This document shows, piece after piece, positions 43,579-56,100 of a DNA stretch of 64,000 bases; within the stretch, counting starts at the first letter, position 1; every line of letters begins with the position of its first letter. Both the position numbers and the translations under genes were made by a program. Location: positions 3,472,001 to 3,536,000 of the forward strand of contig MU839828.1 in the NCBI GenBank assembly GCA_030411725.1. Direction: 5' to 3'. The notes beneath the pieces were generated by a model that saw nothing but the letters and a program-made list of their open reading frames with translations, did not search any database and was not told where the DNA came from. Origin of the DNA: Echria macrotheca (Eukaryota > Ascomycota > Sordariomycetes > Sordariales > Schizotheciaceae).

Positions 43579-45019
43579 GTTGGTTGATCACCGGCTGCTC
43601 TTATCGATACGGGCGGCGGTGGTGTTGCAAGTCGCAGCACCGACAGACAACAAGACAATCCAAGCAGACAAGGTCTTTTTTCTTTAAAAGAGTTGATGTC
43701 GACGCGGCTCTTGCGGAGTGCATGAAGCTCCAAATAAGGCTCAATGCCAGCCTTGGCGAGATCAGCCTACAGGATAAAGGATATTGGGGGATGTCGTGTG
43801 GTGGTGCTGGTGGTTGGCGGCCCGCGGGGCTGCCCTCGTTATCGTTGGCCCCTTCGTTGTCAATGCGATAACGTTCACCTCCGCGCGCGCAACCTGGACA
43901 AGTTCGTCCTCCTCCCAGTGCTCCCACGGAGATCCGGCATATCCCATTCGGCACAGCATGATTCCTCAGTGGTCGACGTGGAGTGGGAGGAGCGCTGATA
44001 GGCTGGTGGCCGGAAAGGTGGCCGAGAGTGCAGCCAGAGCAACTTAATGCCGGTCTGCTATGGGGAGGGAAGGAAGGGGAGGGGGCAGGAGGGGGGAGGT
44101 TGGCCGCGGCGCATGCTTGGGGATTCTTACCCCTCCTTTTCCTCTCTTTTGGTGTTGCATTGCTCGTCGAGAACTTGTCAAGCACTGCAACCCCCACCCT
44201 CCCCCCTCCACCCTCCGCAATCCATTCCTGGGAGGAATGGATTTGCTGCTCGGAAGGTACTGGGGCGGCGACTTCCAACCCCGGTTCTTTTTTGTTCTTC
44301 AAGGGAAGCTTGCGATGCGATGCGCGCGTCACTGACCTGTCGGCAGAGCAAAATGGCGGGGTCGGGTCAGCCGATTCGCAGCCACCCAAGCGAGCCGAGC
44401 AAGACCTGCCGTCCCTCCAACTTCCCCGGACGGCGAGATTCTCTCATTTTCCTCGGGAGTGATTGGTTAGCTGCGATAGCTTGGGGCGTTGCTTTCTGCG
44501 GGGGATTGGCACGGGGCGGTGGTGGTGGTGCGGTCGGTATATCGAACCCCGCCACTCCCACTCGAACGAGCTTCCTCCGCTCGGCAACACTATTGACTCC
44601 CAGTTGCATGCTCGGTAGCAAGCGAGGAGGCGAAGGGCTTGACGAGCTGTCAAGCCAAGAGGCGCCAGTGTGGTTGCTTTCTTTTTTTCTTTGCTGTTTT
44701 ACGTACATACACTTACCTACTACTGTATGGACATTGGGTGAAACTGGGATGGGACAGCTGCAGGTTCTGCGATGTGTGTGTGGGCAGTCTTATTTCTCCT
44801 TGGTGGTGCTCCTCCCGGCGGGGTGGTTTGTCTCCGTTACCGTCTCTTTGGTTCTCGGGGCAGTATTGTCTCGGATCTTTGTGGTTTTGACGATACCCAC
44901 TACGTTGCTTGCTTGTTGAAGCTTTGAGATTCTCTATAAATATTTATATTACTCGGTTCCCGAGTCTTGGTTTGCGGTAACCAGGTGCCATTGCCAAGCG
45001 ATTCTCTCGGCTTGTCAGG
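43579..45019. other. Divergent promoter region, 1.4 kb
   Basis: Lies between the surface-protein gene (minus) and the quinoprotein gene (plus). Contains G-rich and purine-rich patches (44040-44110) and the TATA box at 44933. No gene supported. Confidence 0.5.
44933..44941 (+). promoter_or_regulatory. TATA box of the AA12-like gene
   Basis: CTATAAATA about 80 bp before the ATG at 45020. Confidence 0.55.
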
Positions 45020-46553
45020 ATGGCCCGCATCGCCGCCGCGGTCGGAGTCGTCACGGCGTCGCTGGCCACTGCCGTGGCCGCCGCCGGCTGCGGAAAGGTT
45101 TTGGTGCCGTCATACACGGTCCCGGCTGTCAACAGCGCATGGCAAGCACAGCTGGTCGCCGGCGGGCTGACGAAGCCGCGGAGTTTGATGTTTGATGCGT
45201 CTGGTGCGCTGCTAGTCGTCGAGAGCGGGAAGGGCATCACGAGACATAAGATTGTCGACAATGGGGGAACGTGTGTCTCGATCTCGGAGTCGACGGTGTT
45301 GATTGGGCAGACGTCCGTACGTTCTGATCTTTGCCTCCGGTTGAAGTATATCTTACTGACAGTCCCAGCTCAACCACGGCCTCGCCCTCTCCAAGGACGG
45401 CAAGACGCTCTACGCATCCACTGTCGACACGGTCTACGCGTGGCTGTACGACCCAGAGAAGGGGACCACGGGCTCCGTCCCGCGCGCCATCGTCAGCGGC
45501 ATGGCCAACGACGACCTCGTCACCCGCACGCTTCTGATCAGCGGCGACAATCTGATCGTCTCCCGCGGCAGCTCGGACCCGAACAAGGACAAGGCGTCTA
45601 TTCTGTCCAATGGCCTTTCGCAGGTCCGCATGTTTGATCTGTCGAACGTGACCACCGCGTCCAAGGCGTACTCGTTCAACAGCGAGGGTACGGTTCTCGG
45701 CTGGGGTCTGCGTAATTCGGTGGGCATAGGCGAGCACCCTGTGACGGGCGGGATATTTGGGGTCGAGAACAGCGTGGACGGGGTGACTCGCAACGGGAAG
45801 GATATCCATGAGAACAACCCCGGTGAGGAGCTGAACTTTTTGGGGTTCGTGAATGGCACCGGCACGGGGAATAATTTTGGATATCCGCACTGCTATGCCG
45901 TCTGGGATGCGGCCGAGATTCCTGACGGAACGGGGCTGCGTGTGGGCGACCAGTTCGCGCAGACGGAGAACTCGACGTTGACGGATGAGACGTGCCAGGC
46001 TAATTACACGGCGCCGAGACTAACGCTGCCGGCGCATTATGCGCCGCTCGACATCAAGTTTAGTCAGGACGGCGGGGAGGCGTATGTCAGCTTTCATGGG
46101 AGCTGTAAGTTTTTTTTTTCTGTCGCTCTCATCCAGCACTTATTAATAACGTCGGGAATAGTCGACAAAACAGATCCTGTAGGCTACTCCATCGCCACTA
46201 TCCCCTTTGATGCCCCGTCAGGCCAGCCCGTCGGCTCGCCGACGGACCAGACTGCGTTCACGGAAATCATGACGAACCCGGACCACTCCAAGTGTCCGAC
46301 CAACTGCTTCCGGCCGGTGGGGCTGGTTGTGGATGCTGCGGGGAGGGTTTGGTTTACATCGGACACGACGGGGGAGATTTATGTGCTGCAGAAGGCGGGG
46401 AACCAAGGGACGGCGACGACGAGTGGGACGATTGTTACGGCTACGGCGGCGGCTAGTGCGGCTGATCCGGGTGTGACATGGAGGGGATGGGGGTGGCAGA
46501 GTGTGTTGGTTGCGTGGGCGGGTGCCATTTTGCTGGGGATTGTGTTTGTTTAG
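45020..46553 (+). CDS. Secreted PQQ-dependent pyranose dehydrogenase-like quinoprotein (AA12 type)
   Basis: Three exons, 45020-45316, 45369-46104 and 46162-46553, 474 residues; both introns GT-AG with matching phases. A signal peptide (about 1-22) precedes a six-bladed propeller of the soluble glucose/L-sorbosone dehydrogenase class: LVAGGLTKPRSLMFDASGALLVVESG, LNHGLALSKDGKTLYAS, GWGLRNSVGIGEHP, FGYPHCYAVWD, APLDIKFSQDGG and FRPVGLVVDAAGRVWFTSDTTGEI. Fungal AA12 enzymes oxidise sugars using PQQ and can feed electrons to lytic polysaccharide monooxygenases. The end is Ala/Thr-rich then hydrophobic (SVLVAWAGAILLGIVFV), consistent with GPI anchoring. No cytochrome or CBM1 domain is fused, unlike some family members. 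Confidence 0.9.
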
Positions 46554-46964
46554 CTTGCGATAGCGTGCTGTTGTTTCTGGTGTTTTGAGCGAAATACCTG
46601 TTGAGTGAGCGAGCAATGTGTGTGAGTGGGTTGAGTTCTATCAACGAGTCTTAATCTGTGATCTGCCCGTGCACTGTATGTCTCAGATGCCCGGTTAAGA
46701 ATAATAGTGTTTGAGGTTGTCAAAATATGGTCGAAATTGTCAAGTGCAATGCATTATGAACTGCTCGCCGGGATGGCAACCTGACATAATAGTCGGAATC
46801 GGCATCTCTGTCGAGTCATGGACACCTACATGTAAGTAATCATAATGGATCTTCATGGCGACCGCCCTTCGGATCGTCTCAAAATTGATCAACAGAAATA
46901 CAGAGCCGACTCAAAACCTATCAGGCGCAGGCAAGTGCGACAACACAGCTGTGGCCTGGACCTT
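46554..46964. other. Intergenic leading into a gene relic and MITE
   Basis: No intact gene. The last 100 bp have an open frame ending at the MITE. Confidence 0.4.
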
Positions 46965-47569
46965 TTTAAGAGGGCATCTGATAGGGGTGCACCCCCCTTT
47001 TGCTACGGGTGCATCCCCCCGCCATGGCGTTTTACGCATCTGCCCTCTAATTACTGTTGATGTCTTTCCTGAAAGCTGTATATATATTTGTTAGAGGCAT
47101 ATCTACTATATATAAAGGGGTTTAAACTTGTAAAGGCTGATAAAAGTCAAGGTATAAGGCAGTTACGTTTATTCCTAAACCCCCAGGTATGCGCTAGGTC
47201 GAGACCTTTTATCTCTTATTTTCGGTAGATAGAGGTTTCTGAACGTAATTTGATAGATCGTAAAGCCCTTATTGATAACCCTTTTGGCATTGCTAATTTC
47301 GCCGAAACGCTTGTATCTGAGGATTTACGCGAAAACTTTATCTTTAAGGGGATGCACTAGTAGCAAAAGGGGGGTGCACCCCTATCAGATGCCTTTAAGA
47401 AGTCCCTCTGGCTGCGGGGATGTGACCTTCAACGTGACCATCAACGGGGTGGAGGGCGTGTAACATTGTGCCCGAAGGGCACATCACCGTCTCGCTGAAC
47501 GAGACGAATCTGTTTGATGATGATGTGGCGTACACGGGACCTAGGAATGTTAAGATTACCCAATTTTGA
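46860..47569 (+). pseudogene. Relic of a small gene split by MITE copy A
   Basis: Left of the element a frame reads GKCDNTAVAWTF. Right of it a frame reads SGCGDVTFNVTINGVEG, then after a one-base shift NIVPEGHITVSLNETNLFDD, stopping at 47569. The two parts look like one short secreted-type protein interrupted by the element and then frameshifted. No family assigned; the join is an inference. Confidence 0.3.
46972..47393. mobile_element. MITE-like element, copy A (about 421 bp)
   Basis: Terminal inverted repeats identical over 34 bp, starting GGCATCTGATAGGGGTGCAC at 46973 and in reverse complement ending at 47393, with weaker pairing to about 47 bp. Flanked by a 7-bp duplication TTTAAGA (46965-46971 and 47394-47400); one extra G at 46972 leaves the left border uncertain by a base. 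The interior is AT-rich and non-coding. It is homologous to copy B (29015-29442) in opposite orientation. Better preserved TIRs suggest a younger insertion. Confidence 0.9.
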
Positions 47570-47762
47570 TGTGTGAGCTCGATATGATTATAAGGCAGAT
47601 ATACGCCCGCAAATGGATGGGATGGTGGACTTGCGTGTGGGCTGTTTTTTCCTCTATAATCATCGAGGTCTCTTTCCCTTATGGCATCCAATGAGACTGC
47701 CAGTCAACCGTGATGTGGTCGTGGGGCGCCATTCAAGATCAAACACATGACCGTGGCCCATC

Positions 47763-48773
47763 TCACCGTATCTCAAACATCCGGACCGGGATCCCCTCCA
47801 TGATATGCTCCCGGATAGCCTCCCCATCCATCATGCCGTGAATGTAAGCCTCGCCGTGGAGATTGTAGAACAGCTTCGGGTCCTCCTCCTGCGCCTCCCT
47901 CTGCGCCTTTTCCCTCCTCGCCGTCTCTGTTGCCTCGGCCGCACTGGCAGAATTGCCATCCCGTCCAAGCTCCGTTTGGCGCTTCCGAAGCTCCATGTTC
48001 CGCTCCCTAAGACGTTTCTCGGCCTCGCTCTTCCGCTTCTTCTTGTCTTCTTCCTCGATTGTCTTCCGCTCCAGTGCCTCAGCATCCTGCTTCTTCCAGC
48101 TCTCGATCTGGCTGTTGATCGCCACCTGTTCTTCCTTGATCTCCTGCTCGTACAGATCAAGCGTTTGTTCCCCCTGGGCCCTTTCGATAGCTCGCTTGTA
48201 GCGCAGCCGCAGGAAGCAGCTGTTCTCGACCCGGGCCATCCACGCCTTGAGCGATTCCAGCTGGTCGATGAACACCTCGTGCTCGATGTCCTCGGCCGTC
48301 TTGGGCTTACCGCACCGCATCATGACGGGGACGGTGCAGCCAAAGATTATGCAGACCTTGTCGCCGGGCTTGAGCTGCTCGCCGACGAGGCCGAGCCGGC
48401 CGGCCTTCGTCTTGACCAGGCAGCGGTTCCAGATGACGGCCTGCACGCGGCGGCAGAACTCGGCGATGATGGAGTTGCGCTCGCTGCTGATGAGTGCGCC
48501 CGTGTCGACCGAGCCGCTCGCCAGGCCGCCCTTCTTGACCGACTCCTTGCACGCCGTGGCGTAGTAGTACGGCGGGTTGCGGTTGTCCTTGCCGCGGTCG
48601 CCGACGAGCGTGCGTTGAAATACGACAATGAGCACAGAACAGTCTGGGCTGCTTCCACACCGCGCAGATAACCAGTCATTGGCGTCGTCGGTGAAAAGAA
48701 TCCGGTAATGCGGCACTTTGGGGGGTTTGGAATCAACTGTGATTGGCTTGGCGGCCAGCCTCGGCTGCTGCAA
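47763..48773 (-). pseudogene. Orphan C-terminal half of a HET protein
   Basis: The frame encodes the typical C-terminal region of large HET proteins: RTLVGDRGKDNRNPPYYYATACK, SERNSIIAEFCRRVQAVIWNR, LGLVGEQLKPGDKVCIIFGCTVPVMMR, a long charged coiled coil (EEQVAINSQIESWKKQ ... RLRERNMELRKRQTELG) and YNLHGEAYIHGMMDGEAI. The N-terminal HET domain is missing and the frame has no ATG before the middle of the protein (it opens at TTG 48773). The start is therefore either lost, making it a truncated relic, or supplied by exons I cannot find. Stop at 47763. Confidence 0.65.
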
Positions 48774-50101
48774 GCTGACAAAACGAGGCTCCTGATGAAG
48801 GTTCTGCAGTTATATTGGGAACTTGCCGACGCCACTTTCAGCCCCGGGGAGACCAGGCTGGCCTATTAGCCGGTCACGTTCCGAATTGAGGATCAGGCTC
48901 CGGGGAAAAGGGGATGTGGGGTGACGGGGGTGGACTGACGATAGGCCTTCTTCCTATGATGCGTGGTGGTTGAAGGTAGAAAAGGCCGGCTGAAAGGTCG
49001 AGGATGAAAGATGTGGGTGGTACCCTTTGGAGGACTCAGGTTTGCATTTTGGGTGACCCGACCCGCACGGCTTCCCAGGAAGTTTCAAGTTGCGCCAACA
49101 AGCGCCGTCGTTTCTTGACTCTTTGCAGATCGGTATATGCCAGCCTTGCTGATTACATGCAAGCAAGATCGCCAGGTTTGTCAGGTAATGTAATGTTAGA
49201 ACGTCTCATCACTAATTCAGCTGAAATATGTTGCGCAAGTTGAAGAAATCAAAGCAAAGATGCCTGTTTTTGTTTTTGGAAGAGAGGATTGGCCCTGATG
49301 GCTGGCTAAATACTTACCTAGCTACAGGTGCTGTGGTCCTCGCGCGCCTTCCATCTTGTCTGGGTACTCCTTCCTGGCCTAACAAAGTCTTCATGTCAGT
49401 TTTGCCAAGCTTACGTGTTGTATAGGTAGGTACAAATGCCTGCGTGATCCGTGGTTCTCTACTTTGCATGCATTCCGGAGGAAAATTTTCATGCCACGAC
49501 AAGAAAGAGCGAAAGTCAGCTGGGCCTTTTTTGATGGTCTCATCAGGCGATGAGGACTCGGATGTCGAGTCTCAAGAGCAGAAAGCATGAGGCAAGAGGC
49601 ACGTGGCTCCATCGTAGCCCTCAGCCCGGCAAGCTGGTGGGCATTCATCTCGAGTTGGATGGTGTGAGAGGAAGCGATGGCATTCGTTCTCCGGGATGCT
49701 TTTCTGTCTTGAAGCACCGAGAGGGCATCCAGCTCGTGAAGTTGCTGTTGGGTGGTGTTATGCCAAGGTTCAAGGTGTGAGCCCGAGAGGCATGATTAGT
49801 TGGTGAAGACGCAGACGTGGGCTCATGGCGTTCCGACTAAACAACGCCATTGGTCAAATTGTCTACGTGGCTGGCTCATGTCATATCATGGTCACGACTC
49901 AACATCTGGTTTCGCGCACTTTCGGACCTTGAACGGCAGAACTGTGAAGGGGGCTGTGGGCTGGTTTCTATAAGGAGGTGCGACAATTTCCGCGCCGCGC
50001 ATCTGTCCCCTTCCGCTGTACTTTTCTGTTTTACCAACCAAGTCACCTAACGTTCTCAACTTACTTCAATTTGTCTACTCGAGCCCAATAATTCTGCCAA
50101 A
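48774..50101. other. Intergenic, 1.3 kb
   Basis: Between the HET relic and the NLR gene. No HET-domain coding sequence found here on either strand. T-rich and CT patches near 50020-50095 fit the NLR leader. Confidence 0.45.
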
Positions 50102-53100
50102 ATGGCGACGCCTTTTGAGATCGTCGGCGCCGTTGAAGCCGCGATCGGCCTCACGAAAACGATTTTAGGAGTCATTGGCGGTTGGCAGGACGCAACAGGC
50201 ATTGTGCAGGAGCTGTCTCAGGAGGTGACCAACAGCGAAGTGGTCCTCAAAGAAACAAAAAATATGCTTGGCGGCGATGAGAAGCTCAAGCACACCATCG
50301 GACCGATTGTTGACTCACTGCAGGCTGCTCTGAAGGATGTCGACAAGCAGACGGCTCCGTACAAAAAACAAGCTGCAGAGGGGAGAGGTGTGAAGGGTGC
50401 TTTCAAGAGGCTGCAGGGCCATTTCGACTCGAGCAAGCTTCTCCTGTGCCGAGACAACGTCCGACATTATACCTTGGAGCTTGAGTGTACTTGGGTGTAA
50501 GCCAACCACCCCCATCCACTGCCTGGCAATCGGGTTACTCATCGTTTTCCTAGTTTGAAGACGAATAAGTCTGCAGAAGAAATCAAGCGAAAGGTGGAGG
50601 AACTTGGGGCCTTCCTCAAATCTCATGATATCAAATATTCTTCCGAGGAGCTGGTTGTACTGGACGAGTTTACGAGCATGGCGCGGGAGCAGATTGGGGC
50701 CAATCGAATACTGGAAGACATCGCCAAGAGTCTCCATGCGATCGAGCGCCACCAGCAGCATGTTGAGGGGGAAGGTACGTCGATTTCCTTGTTTCTTGCA
50801 GATTGTGCTTGTTAGGCCAGAAAGGAGCGCCTAGGTACCTAGGCAAGATGGAAAGCACGTGTTAGGCTGGGAAGGAGCACCCCTTCAGGATAACAGGAGC
50901 GCAAGGACCACAAGCACCTGTGTTTAGCCAGCTCTCAGAGCCCATCCTCTCTTTCACAAAACAAGCATCCTTACCTCAGTTTTTCATGCTTGAACAAGCT
51001 GACGGACGAAGAGGACACAGAGTTTACACGGCCGAGGTACACCTGTTCCGGTAAGCTAGCTTCCTAAGGACGAATCTGATTTTTGGTCCACATGGGGTTG
51101 AGGCACGACAGTTCCTGACAAGTCACTCGCTAGATTTCCTTACGAGTTTAGGGGTATACGAACAGGGGGACATCCTCACCATCCGTGATCCAGCAGCCGA
51201 CACGTGCAGTTGGATCTTGAATGATGCTCGCTTCGACGCCTGGCGCAACAGTATTACAACTGCGACATTGCATCTCCTCGGCAAGATGGGATGTGGCAAG
51301 ACTGTCATGACCAGGTACATCGTCGACAAACTGTGCGACCATCCCTCGACCACCGATTCGCCAAGTGGCCACCAGGAGCCTCTAGTCCTGTGGCACTTTT
51401 GCAGCGGTGTTACAAAGCGTGCAGATGTCGCAATCCCTGGAGATAGTATCTTGAGGTCCCTGATTCACCAGGTCTTGTTCTTGCACCCGGAGCTGTTTCG
51501 AGCTATTCGTGGCCCAAAGTTCCTCGACTCACGAGTCTGGTCGATGCCGAAGTCAAATGATCAGTGGTCCATTGCAAAGCTGTGGAAAATCTTCGTGGCC
51601 ATCCTCAAGGCCTCGGGTTACAATACGGTATACTGCATCATGGATGGTCTCGACGAGTGTGATACCGCGTCGACGAGGGATCTTCTTCATCACTTTGTGC
51701 AGTCTTGCAGTGGATCCGACCTTGACACGGGAATGCGGTGCTTGTTTCTATTCAGCAGCAGATACAATGCGGATATTCAGGACTCGCTTGGTCTTCTACC
51801 GACAAGCCAGCTAACGACGGTCGAGTTGCGTGTGGATGTCGTCAAGCCGGACATCGAGTCGTTCGTGGCGGCCGAAATGAGAGATTTGGGCTACAGCCTC
51901 CGCTGGGACTCGGCTCAGCTCGATAAGATTCGAGATGATCTGACCAAAAAGGCGGACGGCATGTTCATTTGGGTGCGAACTGCATTGGAGGAAATCCGGA
52001 ATTGCGATGATCACCCCTTCGAGTTTATCATTCAACGGGTCAATAGGATGCCCGTGGAGCTCTTCGACCTTTACACGCAAACGCTGAAGAGGATTTGCAA
52101 CGACATGGATAAGTTAGTGCTGGATCAAGCGCGCAAAATGCTGGTGTGGCTCTTGTTGTCCGCAAGACCCATGACTGTGGGCGAGTTATCTCTTGCCCTC
52201 GCCATCGATCCAACCGAGAGCTCTATTGAAAACTGCAAGCTGCGGTCGTTTGCCCCTGGAAGGTTCGTCCTGAAACACCTGGCCCCGTTCGCAATCCTGG
52301 TGCCGCCGAGAACGGAGGAGGACCAGGAGACGAAGTCGGCAGAATGCGTTCAGGCACTGCGTGGGCGGGAGCTGGACCCGGACACCACTATTCAACTCGT
52401 CCACAAAACGGGAAAAGACTATCTCTTCGATGTCTGTTCAGGCGTCATAGAAGTACCAGGACTATCCGACATCAAGCTGACGCGTGAGCGGGGGCATGAG
52501 GAGATCGCAGTCACATGCCTCAGCTACCTCGTGAGTGACGAGATAGGGAAACTGAAATGGGCGGGGGGGACAGAGGTCAACAGTCAAGGTCTTCATCTGA
52601 TGGACGAGCAAATGAAGGATGCCATACGACAGCGAATCAAGAACTACCCTCTGCTGGCTTATGCTGCGGAGCAATGGCCATTCCATCTGCGGCAGGTACG
52701 AGACCGGCCGGGCGACGGTGATGCTGGGTCCCGAGCGTATGAGCTTGCTTCAACACTGCTCTTCGATAAAAGGGAGTCATCGTCTGCGTGCGCTATGCAA
52801 GTCAGAACATACCTGTATAATCCGCGCCGCACAACATTCTACGGAACGACGGACCCTCTCTGCACTGCCTCGAGGTTCGAGAACCCAGACCTTGTACGAA
52901 GAGTTCTTTGCCACCATGACCCTTCCGTGGATTTGCAGTTCGTCGACCTATCAGGATCAACTGCCCTGGATTACGCCTGCGGCAGCCGACTCCCTGCCGA
53001 CGTCAGTGAGGAGTCAAGCGGAGCCGTTGTCAGAATATTGCTGGCAAACGGCTTGAACGCAGCAAATATCGATCGGATGGGAAGATCGACAATATCGTGG

Positions 53101-56100
53101 GCCGCCGGGAACGACCAGTTTCGAGCTCTTGTCGCCCTGGTTCACAGCCATATCACGCCCCCTCCGGAGGACCTTGAGAGTTGTCAGCTTTGCAGCCCGC
53201 GTCAAGACACAAGCGCCATCGACGACGAAGACAAAGGCTATGCTGCGCTGACTGAGAAGCTCGCGCCAGCAGTGAATCATCGTGACCCTGACGGCTCAAC
53301 ACCGCTACACAATGCTGCACTAGGGTGCTCGTCCCCAAGGACCATTTCCCTCCTCTTGGCCCATGGCGCCTCGACTTATTCGAAAGATGAAGATGGTTGG
53401 ACGCCGCTTCACTTTGCGTCGGCGTATGGAAATGCTTTAACAGTTGGCGCACTGCTTGACGCTGGTGCCCCGATCAATGCGAGGGATAACGATGGCAACA
53501 CACCGCTGCACCTGGCCTGCAAAGAGGGCAACCTCGACACGGCGTCCCGTCTGTGCAAATCTAACGCGCACATGAATGCCTGGAACGAATTTGGTCGCTC
53601 CGCCCTGTGCGAAGCGGTTCTCTCCAGGTCGGTAGCGCTGGTGAAATTTCTGATCGACCACGGAGCCGAACTCAACCAACCCTCGTTTCTGAAAAATAAA
53701 AGAAACGATAGCGATGGCAGGGAACTACGGGTTTTCACGCCGCTCCAAGCCGCCTCTGGCCTAGATTCGGTCGTCATGATTGATCTGCTGGTGAACGCAG
53801 GCGCCAAGCTGGACTGTCTGAACGGTTGGGGAGAGTCCGCCCTTCACGTTGCAGCATCCGGTGACGCCGCTGAGGCTGCTGAGCATCTTCTGGCCCTCGG
53901 CTGCGATCCAGATCTTCGTGATAATTCTGGCCACACGCCCTTGCTTGTTGCTTGCATTGTCAAAAAGGGAACAGACATCTTAGACGTCTTGTATCAGCAT
54001 GACGTTGACATCAACGTGAAGGGAGAGGACGACGTGGGTTGGTCTGGGCTCCACTGGGCAGCAAGAAACGGCAACGCTGAGACTCTGGGATGGCTACTCA
54101 AAAAGGGCGCCTGTGTCGACGCTCGGGGAAAGAAAATGCCACCACCCTTGCACCTTGCTGCCCAGGAGGGGCACCGAGAGTGTTGCGAAGCCTTGCTCAA
54201 CAGCGGCGCCGACCTCGAAGCAGTTGACGACTTCGGCTTGACCCCACTGGGACTCGCCGTACGGCACGGACATCCGGAAGTGTGTGACCTTTTGATCTTC
54301 CGAGGAGCTTCTCTGGCAGGATTCCCGGAAGACGATCATCTTTCTTTGTTACAGTCAGCCTGCGCAAGAGGCCACATGGCAGTGGCGCGACTGCTCCTCA
54401 GCCACGGCGCAAGGGTTGATGAGGCAAATAGCCTCGGGCACAACGCTGTTGATATCGCCTTGTTGAACGACAACATGGAAATGGCCGAAATGCTGCTCAC
54501 ATGCAATCAGATATTCAGGCTTCCGGCATTGACTATCAGAATTCTCGTCGTTCTGTCCATCAGCAGTCCTGAGAGCACCAAGGGTCTGCTGTTCCTCGGC
54601 CTGGGACACTGTCCCCCTTCGGAGCTTGCGCAACTTGGTGAGCTGTCCACTCTTGCGCCAGATGCGCTGAGATCGGCCGCGATTCAGGGAAGCCATGACC
54701 TCGTCAAGGAGTATGCCAATGGCATCACCGATATCTCTGTTCTCATGTACCAAGGGGAGCAGGGGCGAAAGTCACGCATCTTGAATTATCCCGTCGCCGA
54801 TAACACGAGCCAGATCACCAAAATGCTCTTCGACAGTAGTGCTTTGACAATGGAAACAGTCGACGATGACGGCTGGAATATCTTGCACTGGGCCGTTGTC
54901 GCTGGCAGTGCGGCCACGATCGATGTTGCCCTGGATTGCGCCCAGCGACGCGGTTCCCCGTTAGTCGGACGGACTTTGCAGGGAAACACAGCACTGCATC
55001 TCGCCATGGAGGGGAATTCTATATCGACCACGGTGGTTGAGAGGTTACTGGACACTGACCTGCGCTCGGTTATCGATGAGCGAGGGTCAAACGGGCTGAC
55101 GGCACTGCATGTTGCCGTCCTCAGGGGCAAGACCGACATGGTTTGCTGTCTCTTGCAGCGAGGTGCGGACCCGCTCATCAAGACTTTATTCAACCGGAAC
55201 ATTCTCCATCTCGCCGCCTCCTCGTTCGCCGATCCCGCCAACATCTTGGCTATCATCCAGGAGTTCCAGGCGCGGGGATTCGCGGATAGCCTTCTTGCCG
55301 AGCTGGATGACGAGGGCGCAACACCGCTGCTCGCCGCAGCCAATTCCGCTCACGAGGACATCGTACGCGCTCTTCTGAATATGGGATCGAACATCGAGGC
55401 TACGAACGTCCTCGGTATGGGCGTAGTGCATTGCTCCGCCGCCGCTGGACGCTGCGAGGTTATGCAGCTGCTCTTGGAACATGGTGCCGACGCGAATCAG
55501 ATTGACTTCCGCGAAAGAGGCACGTTACATTCCCTCGCAAATAATGAGAAACCAGAGGCCATGGAGAAAATGGTCCAGCTTCTCACCCAATGGGGCGCAA
55601 GAGGGGCTTCGGATCCAAGCGGTTGGACCCCTTACGATGTTGCCCGGGAGCTGGATCGCCCTGCTCCCGTTCAAGCAGCATTAAAATTGCCAATGAGACG
55701 AGTAACTTGGAGAGCCCAGAAAGGCGCGCGGAGCTCTGGGAACAGCACCGGACCTAGTCGGTGGGGAAGATTGCCCACTAGTAGCCTATTACGTGTTTCG
55801 GAAGATGGGCTTGAAGTAGACCTACCAGGTGAGCAACCGTCCGTCATTTTGGAATTGCCCGGGCTCTAATCTCCCTCTCTTCCTGATCCTCTAGAGACCG
55901 CCCCCATTCCTAAATACAGCCCGATTCCGCCCGAGGAGCGGAACGACGGTGGCGCCGTGACAATGAACGAGGGGGATGGATGGACGGTAGCCGCCGACAC
56001 GGCAATACCCAAAAATTGCGACAGCTTCTATTTCGAGGTGGAGATTATCGAGGATGGACTTCAAAAGTGAGTAACATCCCCAATCGAGTCTTTGGTCAGG

